DNA from: Ambrosia x helenae
Taxonomy: Eukaryota > Streptophyta > Magnoliopsida > Asterales > Asteraceae
Direction of reading: 5' to 3'
NCBI GenBank assembly: GCA_030844895.1
Contig: CM061230.1
Coordinates: 474,705-538,704, forward strand
DNA: 64,000 nt
Each line of letters begins with the position of its first letter. The first letter of the stretch is position 1. The notes under the pieces were generated by a model, which was given only the letters and a program-made list of their open reading frames with translations, ran no database searches and had not been told where the DNA came from. Of the stretch, positions 23,530-34,460 are shown in pieces. Position numbers and translations under genes: made by a program.

Positions 23530-24855
23530 TCAAAATGGCTACACATGCCATATCATTAATGAAAAACGTTTCCTATATCTGTGTTTCTACTTGTACTTTC
23601 CGCGCCAAGGTCTTCAAGACTTTCCGCGCCAAGGTCTTCATATCGCGGTGCTTTGGCCACATCAGTCAATCATAAAGTTGATAGCGTACTAGATTGTCTG
23701 ATAAAGTGAAGCGCATGAACCCAAAGCACCGCGCTATGGCCATAGCTTGGTGCTTTGGTATTTTTTTTATCCCTAGAGCACCAAGCTATGGCCATAGCTC
23801 GGGGCTTTGGGTTTTTTTTTTTTAATTGTTTTAATTGATTTTAAATTGTTTCAATTCATTTTTAAATGTTTTAACTGATTTTTAATAAAAAAAAAAGTTG
23901 TTTAACACGTTTTGATTGGTTTAATTGCTCGTTGGAAGTTTTCAAAATAAACTTCCAAGCATGAACGACTTTCATAATTTAATGTGCGTAATACATGAAC
24001 TACACAATTAATACCACATTTTATCAAATTACAAATTTTACATTTCTAATCAATATCCTGGACTTTCGGACGTTGTTTGACACGTTTTGATTGGTTTAAT
24101 TGCTCGTTGAAAGTTTTCAGAATAAACTTTCGGGTATGAACAACTTTCATACTTCAATGTACGTAATACATGAATTATACAATCAATACCATGATTTATC
24201 AAAATACAAATTTTACATTTCTAATCAATATTCTGGACTTCCAGATGTTGTTTAACGCATTTTGGTTGGTTTAATTGCTCGTTGGTAGTTTTCAGAATAA
24301 ACTTCCGAGTATGAACAACTTTCATAATTCAATGTACATAGTCCATGAACTGTATAATCAATACCATGTTTTATTAAAATACAAAATTTAGATCGAAACG
24401 TAAAAATGATGAACCATGCATGTACGTTGCGTTGCGTTGTGTTAACTATACATAATAAAACCATCAAACTAATGTTTTTGTTTGTCTTTTATAAACCTAC
24501 ATACATGTATCTGATTTAACCTACATATGTGTAGGTTACATAAAAATGAAATTTTCACCTATTTGTTTTCGAATTCATTTTGTAGCTGATTTAACCTGCA
24601 TATATTTGATGGGTCAAGTTATCCTACACAAAAATGAGAAGAGTGAGAAAGATATAAAAAAACACAATAAATCACGAAATATGACATAGTGAGTCACAAA
24701 ATATAACACAATGCCGAAAAATATAAAATAATGCTGAAGAAAAAAGACACAATGAATCACAAAAATGATACAATGATAAAAATAAGAAAAAGACACAATG
24801 TAACGTAAAAGACACAATGATATAACGTAAATTTTAAAAACTACAAGCTAGAAAT
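23530..24855 (+). repeat. Post-pol spacer of second copy, ending at the truncation point
   Basis: This repeats 11055-12380, including the hairpins and the three 175-bp units. Homology ends at the word GAAAT (24851-24855). From 24856 the sequence is unrelated to the element. The antisense gene, minisatellite and a third LTR are missing. Confidence 0.85.
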
Positions 24856-25754
24856 CCAAAAAAGCAAAAACCTAAAAACTATGATCGTAAGGTTCGATGA
24901 GACGGTTCAAATGTTGCTTGAATGAGTTCAATCGGAGTCCGTTTGATACCTTTCTTATGACTTCATATTTTTTTCACTGTGTATTTAATCGTAACCTTAT
25001 ATTTGATTTACCCTACTTTTGTAACATTTGTTTTTTACTTTTTAGTTGTGTAAAATTGAAAAAAAAAAAAATGAATGATTCATTTTGTTTGTGTGTTCTC
25101 GCAAGTCGCAATACATAGTGTTCTGCATAGATTTCTTCCTTATATGTGTGTGTATAAGCCATTATTATAAATAGTTAATTAATAAATAATAAATGAGTCG
25201 AGCTTGAGTCTAGCTCGAGTTTGAAAAAGTACTCACAAGCCGAGCCCGAGCTCAAACCCTCTTAAATTAAAACGAGCCGGTCCTTAACGAACTCATACTT
25301 GGCTGTCTCGTTTACATCCATACTATTACAAGTTACAACCCCCTCTTTTCGTATATATTTGGTTTGGGCTAAACTTGAAATCCTAATTTTTCATTCAAAA
25401 CCTGGAAGGTCCACCATCCGATGGTGATCCACTGGACGTCTAGCGGCCTAAATGCTATATCGGACTTCGGAGTATATAGCTTATTTTGTTTTGGGCTTCT
25501 GTCACTAGCAAAACATTGTGTACAAACTTTTAATAATATTCATGCATTCTGACTTCTTGATCACTTTTTTTTTTCTATCACTTTGTAGATTATCAACCGA
25601 GCTGTATCTGGATAATGGGTAAGCAAGCAACAAGCTGCGTCTGAAGACGTTAATCACTGCAAATATTGTGCCTGAAGACGTTAATCTTGAATTAGGAGAT
25701 AAAGATCAAGAAGAGTTATAGATATTTTTTTGTGAATTTTTTATTGAGCGTTTT
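24856..25754. other. Flank of the retrotransposon, no clear gene
   Basis: AT-rich DNA with a dispersed GAGCTTGAG / CTCGAG repeat at about 25190-25320, like those at 170-1015 and 33755-34400. A short open stretch ending near 25722 follows an AG acceptor-like site at 25589. It could be a decayed terminal exon (ending in DKDQEEL), but I cannot match it to a family. Confidence 0.45.
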
Positions 25755-25870
25755 GGCCTCAAGGGGATAGCCTAGTGGTGAAGTGTTGTATTTCCCAACT
25801 AAGTGGTTGTGGATTTAAATCTTGCAAAGGGCAGGCTTGGTGGTGATTTTAGCCGTTCAAAAAAAAAAAA
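25755..25870 (+). mobile_element. Short tRNA-derived SINE
   Basis: It has an A-box-like GATAGCCTAGTGGTGAAGTG near the start, a degraded B-box GGATTTAAATC and a 3' A-run. It is flanked by TATTGAGCGTTTT and TATCGAGCCTTTT, a 13-bp duplication with two differences. It lies 92 bases from another SINE. Confidence 0.6.
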
Positions 25871-25962
25871 TATCGAGCCTTTTATATTTAAATAGGGTAA
25901 TTAATGGTTTAACTACATGGGTTTATTTAGTTGGTTTTATCATTATCAATTATTAAAATAGA

Positions 25963-26296
25963 TGACCTTCTGGCATAGCCCAGTTGGTCATGCGATGAAG
26001 GGAGGAGGGCCTGGTTACAGGTTCGAATCCTGGAGCACACAAGGCAATGAAGATAAGAGCTTGTGGTCCACTAGTTGATGCAAGTTCGAATCTGAGCTGA
26101 CCCGGTTTTCATCCGGCTGTTACTCCAGCAAGGAAACTCGTGTGGAGGCAGTACGGTTTTCGGGCGAACACCATAGTCCCCACCGTACCAACGTGGACTC
26201 GGTTCAGACAACATAGTCTGAACGCGTGGATGATTAGGGTCTGCCAAGAGGCGGGTGTGATGATCTCTGCCACTAGTCTCCCTTCAAAAAAAAATG
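25963..26296 (+). mobile_element. tRNA-derived SINE (334 bp)
   Basis: The head shows RNA polymerase III A-box (TGGCATAGCCCAGTTGGTC) and B-box (GGTTCGAATCC) sequences. The body continues for 270 bases and ends in an A-run. Identical 11-mers ATTAAAATAGA flank it (25952-25962 and 26297-26307). A truncated relative is on the minus strand at 40030-40216. Confidence 0.82.
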
Positions 26297-26307
26297 ATTA
26301 AAATAGA

Positions 26308-26450
26308 AATAGAGTTAAGTTAGGATTACTATGAGCATGATAGGTTATTCATTGTAATGTGTGATTTTATTGATAAATAATAAAAAGGCTATTTGTGTGT
26401 TTGATCAAGGGCCTGATTTTCTAATAATTAGTATCAGAGCTCGGCAGTTT
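26308..26450 (+). mobile_element. LTR-end remnant with Met-tRNA primer-binding site
   Basis: TAGTATCAGAGCTCGG at about 26430 is one base from the common initiator-Met primer-binding site. The preceding sequence ends in an LTR-like CTAATAAT. No internal genes follow. It is probably a fragment of a copia-like or TRIM element. Confidence 0.4.
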
Positions 26451-27449
26451 TAACAATCGTTTTTTGAATAGAGAGAGCAGCCCATTGTGGAGTTGCAACG
26501 ACGGTAAAATGGAGGGTCGTTGAAGACAGAGAGAGAGAGAAAAAAAGGGATTGCGCGAAGTCACTTTTTTTTAAGTTCGTAAATTATCCAAGTTAGTTGA
26601 AGAAGCAAGTTTTATGCTTTGTGGGTTGTTTAGGAGTTCGAGCAATGCAAGATGCTATACTAAAATTAAGAGTTTTTTGTGAGTAGACATTTGTTGTGGT
26701 CAATGGTCTTGCACACAACATTCGGGGATCAAGGTAATTATAGTACTTATCCACATCTTTCTAATAAAACTATATAGTACGTATAACAGGTTTTACACAC
26801 CCATAAACAACTTAAGTGACTTTTAGGTTTCAACTAATCTAATTCTCATATAACAATCACAATAATGATAACGAAGATGGTGAAGGAGACACTTATGTAT
26901 AACGACCTTGACTCTCACTTCGTTCAGCCTTTTCCATACCCACACAACTAATAACAAATCACATTCGTTTAAACTTAACTTTAAACCCGTTCCTTAAAAC
27001 ATACACAACGGAAGCAATTCAACCCTCACGTACTAGGATGTAGACGATAGAACCAAACGCAACCCAACTCTCACACATCTCAAATGTTCAAAGACCATTT
27101 CGCTTAGGTTTCACTTAAGGTGTACTTAAACGCTTAGGTTTACCCGTGTCCACCAGTATAATAATATTATAGTATCTAATAAAGAAGAGACACTTATACA
27201 GTGACTCCTCAACATGATTGGCTACACATTTGGCTGCCTAAACTTGATTAGTTAATTTGGGGGCATCCATTTTTTATTGGCGCTTTTTGACGACACATCA
27301 CAATTTACTATTATGACCAAACTTTGCTCAATATTTACACTTTAGCCATTTTAGAATTTCAAATTTTGACCACCAAACTTTTTGAAACTTGCATTGCACT
27401 TTGGCAACTAACTTTCTTACTAACTATGTGCTTTATTTTTTCCCAATTT
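26451..27449. other. Intergenic stretch upstream of WDR5
   Basis: It contains a GA-rich leader-like segment (26520-26545) and AT-rich sequence but no recognisable coding region. The short open frames lack any conserved features. Confidence 0.5.
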
Positions 27450-27696
27450 GATCACCAAACTTTGAGTTTTTAGGATTTGAAACTTTGACCACCAAACTTT
27501 GAGCTTTTAGGATTTGAAACTTTGACCACCAAACTTTGAGCTTTTAGGATTTGAAACTTTGACCACCAAACCTTTAGCTTTTAGGATTTCAAACTTTGAC
27601 CACCAAACTTTTAGCTTTTAGGATTTCAAACTTTGACCACCAAACTTTTAGCTTTTAGGATTTCAAACTTTGACCACCAAACTTTTAGTTTTTAGC
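27450..27696. repeat. 37-bp minisatellite in the WDR5 upstream region
   Basis: About six and a half copies of a 37-base unit occur, each containing CTTTGACCACCAAACTTT and TTTTAGGATTT. The first units carry GATTTGAAAC and the last GATTTCAAAC, so the array grew by local duplication. It ends about 380 bases before the WDR5 start codon. Confidence 0.85.
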
Positions 27697-27756
27697 CGCG
27701 AGTATTTTTTTTTAAGCCCACGCGAGAGTAACAGTCACTTAATATTATCTTTTATG

Positions 27757-27925
27757 TCCATGAAACCCTCCACGCAATAGGAGCTCCCACGGCGACGCAC
27801 AATCTTTAACATCCACCAAACCCTCAACGCAACAGGAGCTCCCGTCGCAAAGCGCGGGGTAATAGAATTAATGTCCACCAAACCCTCAACGCAACAGGAG
27901 CTGCCACAGCGAAACGCGATCTTTA
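27757..27925. repeat. Three tandem units of about 65 bp upstream of WDR5
   Basis: Each unit contains CCACCAAACCCTCAACGCAA (or a close variant), AGGAGCTCCC and a GCAAAGCGC-like tail. The three copies are imperfect. They lie between the 37-bp minisatellite and the TATA box. Confidence 0.7.
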
Positions 27926-27964
27926 CTAGTTTAAACTTTTAAACTTATAAACCCACCCACCACC

Positions 27965-28014
27965 TATAAATAACATTATAACTTCATCCAACTTATTACA
28001 CATAAACATAACAC

Positions 28015-28079
<65 letters not shown>
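27965..28079 (+). promoter_or_regulatory. WDR5 core promoter and leader with TAA microsatellite
   Basis: A TATAAATA box lies at 27965-27972. A run of about 21 ATA/TAA triplets fills 28015-28077 and ends two bases before the ATG. Given the TATA position the repeat must be in the 5' leader of the mRNA, directly in front of the start codon. Confidence 0.7.
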
Positions 28080-28080
<1 letters not shown>

Positions 28081-31000
28081 TGGGTAGCAACACCACCACC
28101 ACCATCCAACCACCACCACCACCACAATACACCCCATACCACCACCTCAAAACCCTAACCGGCCACCAGTCCGCCATCTCCGCCGTCAAATTCTCCAACA
28201 ACGGCAAGCTCCTAGCCTCCGCTTCCTTAGACAAAACCCTAATCCTCTGGAACACCCAAACCCTCACCTTAATCTCTCGTCTCATCGGACACTCCGACGG
28301 CGTCTCCGACCTCGCCTGGTCCTCCGACTCCCACTACATCTGCTCCGCCTCAGACGACAAAACCCTCCGCATCTGGGACGCACGCGCCGCCGAGTGCGTC
28401 AAAACCCTAAGAGGCCACACAAGCTTCGTGTTTTGCGTTAATTTCAGTGTGCATTCTAATCTTATTGTGTCTGGTTCGTTTGATGAGACGATTAGGGTTT
28501 GGGATGTGAAGACTGGGAAGACGAATCATGTAATTAGGGCACACTCGTTGCCGGTGACGTCAGTGCATTTTAATAGGGATGGGAGTTTGATTGTGTCTGG
28601 AAGTCATGATGGGAGTTGTAAGATTTGGGATACGGATACTGGGATTTGTTTGAAGACTTTGATTGATGATAAAGTGCCCGCGGTTTCGTTTACTAAGTTT
28701 TCGCCTAATGGGAAGTTTATTCTTGTCGCTACGTTGGATGATAATCTGGTTAGTTGATTAAAGTTTCAGAATTTGGATTTGGGGATTCATATTGTTCAAT
28801 AATAACTTGTTAGTTGAAAGTTAGATGATATAATTGAGTATGTGATCATATGGATTTTGATGGTTATGTAGCTTGGTTTTAAGTTTTAGACTTTTAGCCA
28901 CTAGAAAAAAAAAATCACTTTAGGTCTTTAGCATAGCCAATGATCTCCAGCCTAGCTGGTTTGAGGTGGGAAGGTTTACCTCCTTAGAGGGTTCCTGCCC
29001 GGGTTTGGTCTCAGGTTCGAATCTCATGCGCCACTGAAAAAATAACCGCTTGGGTTTGAAAGGAGAAACCCGTGTGGTGCTATGGGATTCGATCCTGGGC
29101 AGTGGTCGCTTTGCAACACAGGATTTACCGCTGAAACACTACTCTCCAAAAAAAGGTCTTTAGCATAGTAATCAAAGTCGCTAGGCGCACTCAAGGCGCA
29201 TAGGCCTCGCCTGGGGCCTAGGCGCCAGGCGCAAAAAAAGCGAGGGCCTGAGATAAAAAAAGTGAACTAGAAAATAGAGTAAAAATATATTAAAATAATA
29301 CTATTTTACATCTAGATAGTATCAAAAGTTTTAAAATATTGATCTATTAGTGTATAGAAGTAGTTTTCCTTAGATAAAAGTAGAAATTTGGCTCAAATCT
29401 AGCCATAATTTAACGAATTTGGCTGGAAACTCTCCGAAATTTGGCAATCTAGTTTGAAATTTGCTCCTAAACCATCACCTGGAGAATTAAAGCGAAATTT
29501 CCTCGACTCAAAGCGCAAATGCATTGCCTCGCCTAAAAAATGGGTCTAGGCGCAAAAGGCGATGGCTTTTAACAACTATGGTCTTTAGATCAGCTTGTTT
29601 CGGTTAGTTAATGTGAGATATATTTTTAAAATCAGTTCTTGTAGACTGTAGTGACTTGCTAGAATTGCACCTTTCCAAGGACATGGTCCAGCATAGGAGT
29701 TTGTGAAGACGTAGGATTAACGTTAAGGACTTTTAGTAGGATAGTACGGTTTAGCGTTAAACTCGTTCTTTAGGAGTTTAGGGTGTTAGTCTCTTGTAAG
29801 GAGATTAGCTTGTCAGTTTGTTTGGTGGCCTTTGCATGTTACTGCTTGTCTGCGTGGCGTGTGCTTTACGATGTGTTACTTGTCCGTTATATATGTTTTT
29901 ATCAATTGCTTGTTTGGTAGCTTGCTAAGAATATCTTTAGTGCACTATGTTTTATGTTGTTTTTTTAGTAGATATGTCCCCATATATGTTTTTGTGACTT
30001 TGTTGTCTTTATATGGCCACATTGGATGATAATCTGGTTAGTTTCTTTGTTTTGAAGCTGAGGTTGTTAAAGATTGATAATTTGGGGTTTCGGGATTGAA
30101 ATATTTGTTAAAGATCAATAATTTGGGATTTGGGGATTGAAAGATTTAATAATTTGGGGTTTGGGGATTGAAAGATTTGATAATTTGGGGTTTGGGGATT
30201 GAAATATTTAATAATTTGGGGTTTGGGGATTGATGTTGTTGTTTCAACCTTTAAGGTGTTTGTAGGTGTGTGTGAGAATGTGTTCGTTAGGGTTATCGTA
30301 GTGTTGGATGATAATTGGTTAGTTTGTTTGTTTTGACGTTGGGGGTGTTAAAGTTTAGTAATTTCTGGTTTAGGGATTGATATTGTTATGTTTTTAAGCT
30401 GGTTCTAGACTTCTAGAGACATATCCGAATATGTAACACCGCCCCTGCCTATTCGGGTACCCCAGATCGGGTCGTGAGTCAGGGTAGTAGTTAGCGAGTA
30501 AGTAAGGTGTGTGGGTATGAGAGAGATATGAGAGAGAGAGTAGCATAAGATTGTGGAGGCATGGTTTAGAGTAGTGTTGTCATCGGTGTACTTTAGGGTA
30601 AAAGTGAGTTGGCGATGCGTAATTGATAATTAGAAAATACAATTGAGTATGTAATTATTTGGGACTTGACTTGTTGTTTTGTTTAAACATGTTAATGGGA
30701 CTAGTTGATTGTAATAGAAGATCATAAGATATGCAAACACCTATTGCTACTATTGGATTTTGATGGATGTATTTTCTGTTAGAAATCACAAAGTACTGTA
30801 GAACTAAATCACGTGTTTTATCGATTCATAACGTTTGAAATAAAACACAACCCGTATTGGTTAAATCGTCCCCTTGGTTTTAAAAAGCGCGCCTGAGGCG
30901 CGCCTAGGCGCAAGGCGCATCAAGGCGCAGCCTAGGGCGCCTCAGGGCTTCGCGCCTATCCTTTTTCCCAAAGGCGCGCGCCTCAGGCGCTTTTTTGTCA

Positions 31001-31765
31001 AATTTCAGGCGCTTTTTTGCCTGAGGCCCGCGCCTCACGTATTCTGAGCATTTTTTATGCATAAAAATGTTGTACCTTGGTGTTTTTGGCTTGTACATAT
31101 AGGTAAAATCACATAAAAACCTTATTTATAGCTATATTTTGGGTAAATGAAGCTAAAAACTCATGGAATATATATGGGGTATATAAAAAAATTTGTATAA
31201 TTAGTGTGCGCTTCGGGTACGAAAATCCCACGCTTTTTGCGCTTTGCGCTTTGCGCTTCGCGCGATGCGCTTAGACCTCGTCGCTTTTGTGCGCCTAGCG
31301 CTTTTTAAAACCAAGATCGTCCCATTTGTTAGTAATGGGTCAGGTTTACCACCTCGACTATATTTGCATGTCTTGAATCGTGTTTTTGGTGTATGGTTAT
31401 CAAACTCTACATAAAAAGTTGAAGTCTTGAATAGTTGGTTGCTAACATTTAGTTTACTGTTACTGTGAATGTAGAAGCTTTGGAACTACTCAACTGGGAA
31501 ATTCTTGAAGATGTATACGGGTCACGTAAACAAAAAGTACTGTATAACGCCCACTTTCTCTGTGACAAATGGCAAATATATCGTTAGCGGGTCGGAAGAT
31601 CACTGTGTCTACATTTGGGATTTACAAGGGAAGAACTTACTTCAGAAATTAGAAGGGCATACTGATACTGTTATATCTGTTAATTGCCACCCGACAGAGA
31701 ATATGATCGCCTCTGCAGGACTTATGAACGACCGCACAATAAGAATCTGGGTTCAACCCAGTTGA
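28080..31765 (+). CDS. WDR5: WD40-repeat protein, WDR5-like COMPASS subunit
   Basis: WDR5 is the seven-bladed WD40 scaffold of COMPASS-like H3K4 methyltransferase complexes in the nucleus, and binds the Win motif of the SET-domain subunit. Two exons, 28080-28748 and 31475-31765, join in phase to give 319 residues, close to the roughly 317 of Arabidopsis WDR5a. Seven WD blades are seen, with GH...WD-type signatures such as GHQSAISAVKFS, SASDDKTLRIWD, SGSFDETIRVWD, SGSHDGSCKIWD and SGSEDHCVYIWD. The last blade ends in DRTIRIWVQPS. The ATG follows the TAA repeat, and no nearer in-frame ATG fits. The 2.7-kb intron is full of repeats: a SINE, two hAT-like elements, minisatellites and copies of its own 5' border. 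Codon choice shifts within exon 1 from C-rich to G/T-rich third positions near 28420, an oddity I cannot explain. Confidence 0.93.
28937..29154 (+). mobile_element. tRNA-derived SINE in the WDR5 intron
   Basis: It has an A-box-like AGCCTAGCTGGTTTGAGG and a B-box GGTTCGAATCTC, with an A-rich 3' end. The flanks share the 14-mer GGTCTTTAGCATAG (28923-28936 and 29155-29168), a clear target-site duplication. A related copy lies at 39753-39975 on the minus strand. Confidence 0.85.
29164..29580. mobile_element. hAT-like non-autonomous element (CATAG family) in WDR5 intron
   Basis: It starts CATAGTAATCAAAG and ends AACAACTATG, an imperfect inverted repeat. It is flanked by GTCTTTAG on both sides (29156-29163 and 29581-29588), an 8-bp duplication. 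Inside are AGGCGC-rich ends and an AT-rich middle. The SINE at 28937 inserted across its left border later. Confidence 0.82.
29589..30872. repeat. WDR5 intron: border copies and a 34-bp minisatellite
   Basis: The end of exon 1 with its donor (TTGGATGATAATCTGGTTAG) reappears at about 30020-30042 and, with one base lost, at about 30311-30332. A minisatellite of roughly 34-base units containing AATTTGGGGTTTGGGGATTG covers about 30075-30232. The original exon border is likewise followed by GGATTTGGGGATT, so the blocks derive from the sequence around the donor. Confidence 0.75.
30873..31315. mobile_element. hAT-like element with perfect 18-bp terminal inverted repeats
   Basis: CTTGGTTTTAAAAAGCGC at 30873-30890 is exactly inverted at 31298-31315. 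The flanks carry ATCGTCCC (30865-30872 and 31316-31323), an 8-bp duplication. Subterminal regions are packed with GCGCC/GGCGC words that could pair. There is no coding capacity. It sits 160 bases before WDR5 exon 2. Confidence 0.9.
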
Positions 31766-32261
31766 GCAGTGGCATCAATAAGCTGCTTCTGTTAATGTAT
31801 GGATAAACATGTATGCTTCTGTTTAGATACTCAGCTGTATATCAGCCGCAACGAAACTTATTACTAATGGGTGAAATCACACTCTTTTTGTACCTATATT
31901 ACAAGACTTTATAGACCATCTGTTTTAACCTAATTTAATGTTTTGAATAGGGTTCATTATGATAGTTAAAAGTTAGGTGTCACTCGCAAAGCACACATCC
32001 GTACACCTCTAGTACTTCCTGTGTTGTAAAAAGCGCGCCTAGGTGTAAGGCTATCCGCTTCTGACATGCACTGGCAATGGTGTCTCAAGTGTGTCTGCTT
32101 TTGGCGACTTGGACCAAGGTGTCGCGTGGGTACTTTGACGATTCCATGCCTCGTATGTGCATTACAAAGTTCATTTTTGGCTACTGGGGTTGGAAAAAGA
32201 CTCCTTTTCTTTTCGGCTTCTGCTTTGTAAATAGTTAAAAGTCTCTCATAAATATTGGCAG
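31766..32261. other. 3' flank of WDR5
   Basis: This probably holds the WDR5 3' UTR and terminator region in its first 200 bases. Near 32026-32045 a GTTGTAAAAAGCGCGCCTAGG segment resembles the left end of the hAT-like element at 30873, without a right end. No other gene is seen. Confidence 0.5.
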
Positions 32262-32930
32262 TAGGGGTGTTTATAATTCGATTCGGATTCGGAAAATTCG
32301 AAATTTGAGTTAGTTCGAGTCAATTACCAAGAATCCGTTCGATTATCAACAATTCGAATTCAATTAAATTCGAATTCGAGCCTAGAAAAGCAAATATGAA
32401 TCATATACGAATTTATGATTTTTAATTTGATTCGAATTCAAATTATACACATATATTTTTAAATGTATATTTACATATATACATTAATATACATACAATT
32501 ATACACACACATATACACTTTGATTAAAAAAAAAACTTGTGAATTTGGGACAAACGCTAAAAACCCATAGTCCTTACTACTTTTACCATATTTACATTAC
32601 GCATCACAAGATTCTAAAAGACCAGTCTCTACTACTTTTAACATTTCCGTATTTGACATATTGTTGTTTATCAATTTTGTAGATTTCTATTTTGTATGTA
32701 AAAATTAATGAGATTGTAGTATTTTTAAAACTAAAAGTAAAACACTTTATATTTATGGTAAATTTGAAGTAAATCGAATTTATTCGAATTCGAATTTCTT
32801 ATACGAATTGAATAAATTGAATCTTAATCTAATACGAAATGAATCCAAATTCAGGTAAAAAGATCAAAAATTCAAGAAATTTGATTCGAATAAATAGAAA
32901 ATTCGTTATTTGACTCGTTGAACACCTCTA
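32262..32930. mobile_element. TIR element rich in ATTCGAATTC words
   Basis: The ends read TAGGGGTGTTTA and (inverted) TAGAGGTGTTCAACGAG. The flanks ATTGGCAG and ATGGGTAG match at six of eight bases, consistent with an old 8-bp duplication. The interior repeats AATTCGAATTC-type palindromic words and has no gene. Confidence 0.55.
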
Positions 32931-33754
32931 ATGGGTAGAAGCACGTAGAACCCTAAAGCTGTTACATTTTGAGCGACTAGAAATGACTTATTCGAATGGA
33001 TAGCAATGGAGGTCATTTAATACCTGATGATAACATTGTGTTCCATACCCGCCGGGTATCCGGTTACTCATTACCCCTAGATACCGCTTGCACATTAAAT
33101 GGATATCGGGTATGGCTATTAACTTGTTAAAATTACCAAGTTAGGTTGTTTAGCTATATGCTACATCATTTTTACTATTTTAATTTTTTTATAGTTTTAT
33201 TACGTCAAAAATTAGAAATATAAATCTAAAAAGTCAATAAATTAATAAATTACCACTTATGCAAGTACCTAGAATAAGAAATTGTTTACGAGTATGATTT
33301 GAGTAGATGTGTATGTATGTTTTCGGGTAATCATGTCACGTTTCACCTAATATCATACTTGTTTTACACTTCTGAAAAATTCTAAAACTACTCTCATAGT
33401 CAATCTCACAGCCAAATAGACGTCGTGAATGTTTCAGGTTGGTCTGCTAAACCTACAACAAATAAGAGCATCTCCACTAAAAATTTCAAGCGTTGGAAGA
33501 GAGAGGGTGATGTAGATGAGAGAAGGTGGGGTGGAGTTGTGAGAGAACCATCTCTAACGACTTTGTGTGTTACGTGAAAATCACTATTTTAACCAATGAC
33601 CAAACTCATTTTACCAAAATAAATATTTGAGATGGCTACACAACGTTTTCCTTTAAGATGAAAAGTATGTGTAGTCGTTTCCATTTTCTTTTGGCAAAAT
33701 GAGCTTGATTAATAGTTAAAATGATGATTTTCCCTTTTACAATAATATTTGATG
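32931..33754. other. Intergenic stretch, no gene seen
   Basis: Contains a repeat with GGGTATCCGGTTAC-like words (about 33045-33125), related in style to 34780-34870, and AT-rich filler. The GATGGCTACACAAC and TTGGCAAAATGAG segments (33630-33710) look like MITE fragments, but no borders could be set. Confidence 0.4.
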
Positions 33755-34400
33755 TACTTGGAGGTGTACGAGCCGAGCAAACATACCCATGAGCTATTCA
33801 AAAATCAGTTCGCTAAAAGATTGAAACGAACCGAGCTAAACAAGATTACGGCTCATGTGCTAGATGAGAGCCCATTTGTGCTTCACATACCTAGCTTAAC
33901 TAGGCTTGTGAGCCTGAACAAGCTACGTGTATAAATGTTTTGTTTTGTATAATAAAATTGTGATAAAAGAACTAAACACTATATACCGTTAGTTATGAAA
34001 AAAAAAATAGAATTCCGGATATATAAGTAGATAATAGTCAACAATGAACGAGTCAAGCTCGTGCTTTGGATATAAAGCTCAAGATCGGCTTAAGCTTAGG
34101 TGAGTTCAGGCTCGAATCGCTTACAAGCCCTATATGGCTAGATGCACTATTGATTAAAACAATGTGACTAAATCTGTTACAACAATACATCTAATTCATT
34201 TACAATTGTGTGTCTTAACTATTATAACATGTCTAGCTTACGGCTTAGCTCATCACTCGCTTGAAAAGCCATGCTTGGCTCGTTGGCTCTTTCTTAGCCC
34301 TTAGGCTAGTTTAACTTCAAGCTAGAGCTCGAGCTGAGGTGAGCTGTCTCGTTTAATTTCTAGCTCTAGCTTGAGCTCAAACCCACCCTCGCTCGACTTG
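33755..34400. repeat. Dispersed GAGCT/CTCGAG repeat
   Basis: A block with many GAGCCGAGC, TGAGCTC and GCTCGAGC words matches the style of 170-1015 and 25190-25320. The short open frame at 33749-33934 within it has no recognisable protein signal. Confidence 0.5.
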
Positions 34401-34456
34401 TTTATGTACGTTACAAGAGTGCATCTAACCCACTATTATATAGATATATACGTATA

Positions 34457-34460
<4 letters not shown>

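Larger units (their letters stand above)
4702..24855 (+). mobile_element. Tat-lineage Ty3/gypsy retrotransposon as an LTR-sharing tandem pair (second unit truncated)
   Basis: The order is LTR (4702-5597), gag-pol, post-pol spacer, antisense gene, minisatellite, polypurine tract, LTR (17179-18073), gag-pol again, post-pol spacer, then an abrupt end at 24855. The first LTR-to-LTR unit, 4702-18073, is a complete 13.4-kb element. Features seen that mark the Tat lineage are a second RNase H domain after RT-RNase H, absence of a chromodomain, an extra antisense ORF, and 3' tandem repeats. The 7,679-bp block 4702-12380 recurs as 7,677 bp at 17179-24855, nearly unchanged. The bases before the first LTR are GTACC. 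The expected matching duplication after a final LTR is absent because the second unit lacks its 3' half. Unequal recombination between LTRs followed by deletion, or an assembly duplication, could explain this. Confidence 0.85.

Noticed and set aside
25589..25722. Terminal exon-like fragment ending DKDQEEL
   Set aside because: It has a stop upstream in the same frame, no partner exons and no family I can name. It is noted only in the flank description.
25963..26080. tRNA gene suggested by clear A- and B-boxes (also at 28937 and 39753)
   Set aside because: No cloverleaf or mature 3' end follows. The bodies extend for 200-330 bases to an A-run and are flanked by target duplications, so they are SINEs.
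27450..27696. Possible CRISPR-like array of 37-bp units
   Set aside because: The units are directly abutting with no unique spacers, and the host is a plant. It is a minisatellite.
30904..31098. 64-residue minus-strand frame in the WDR5 intron
   Set aside because: It lies inside the GC-rich hAT-like element and has no protein-like features beyond the repeat itself.
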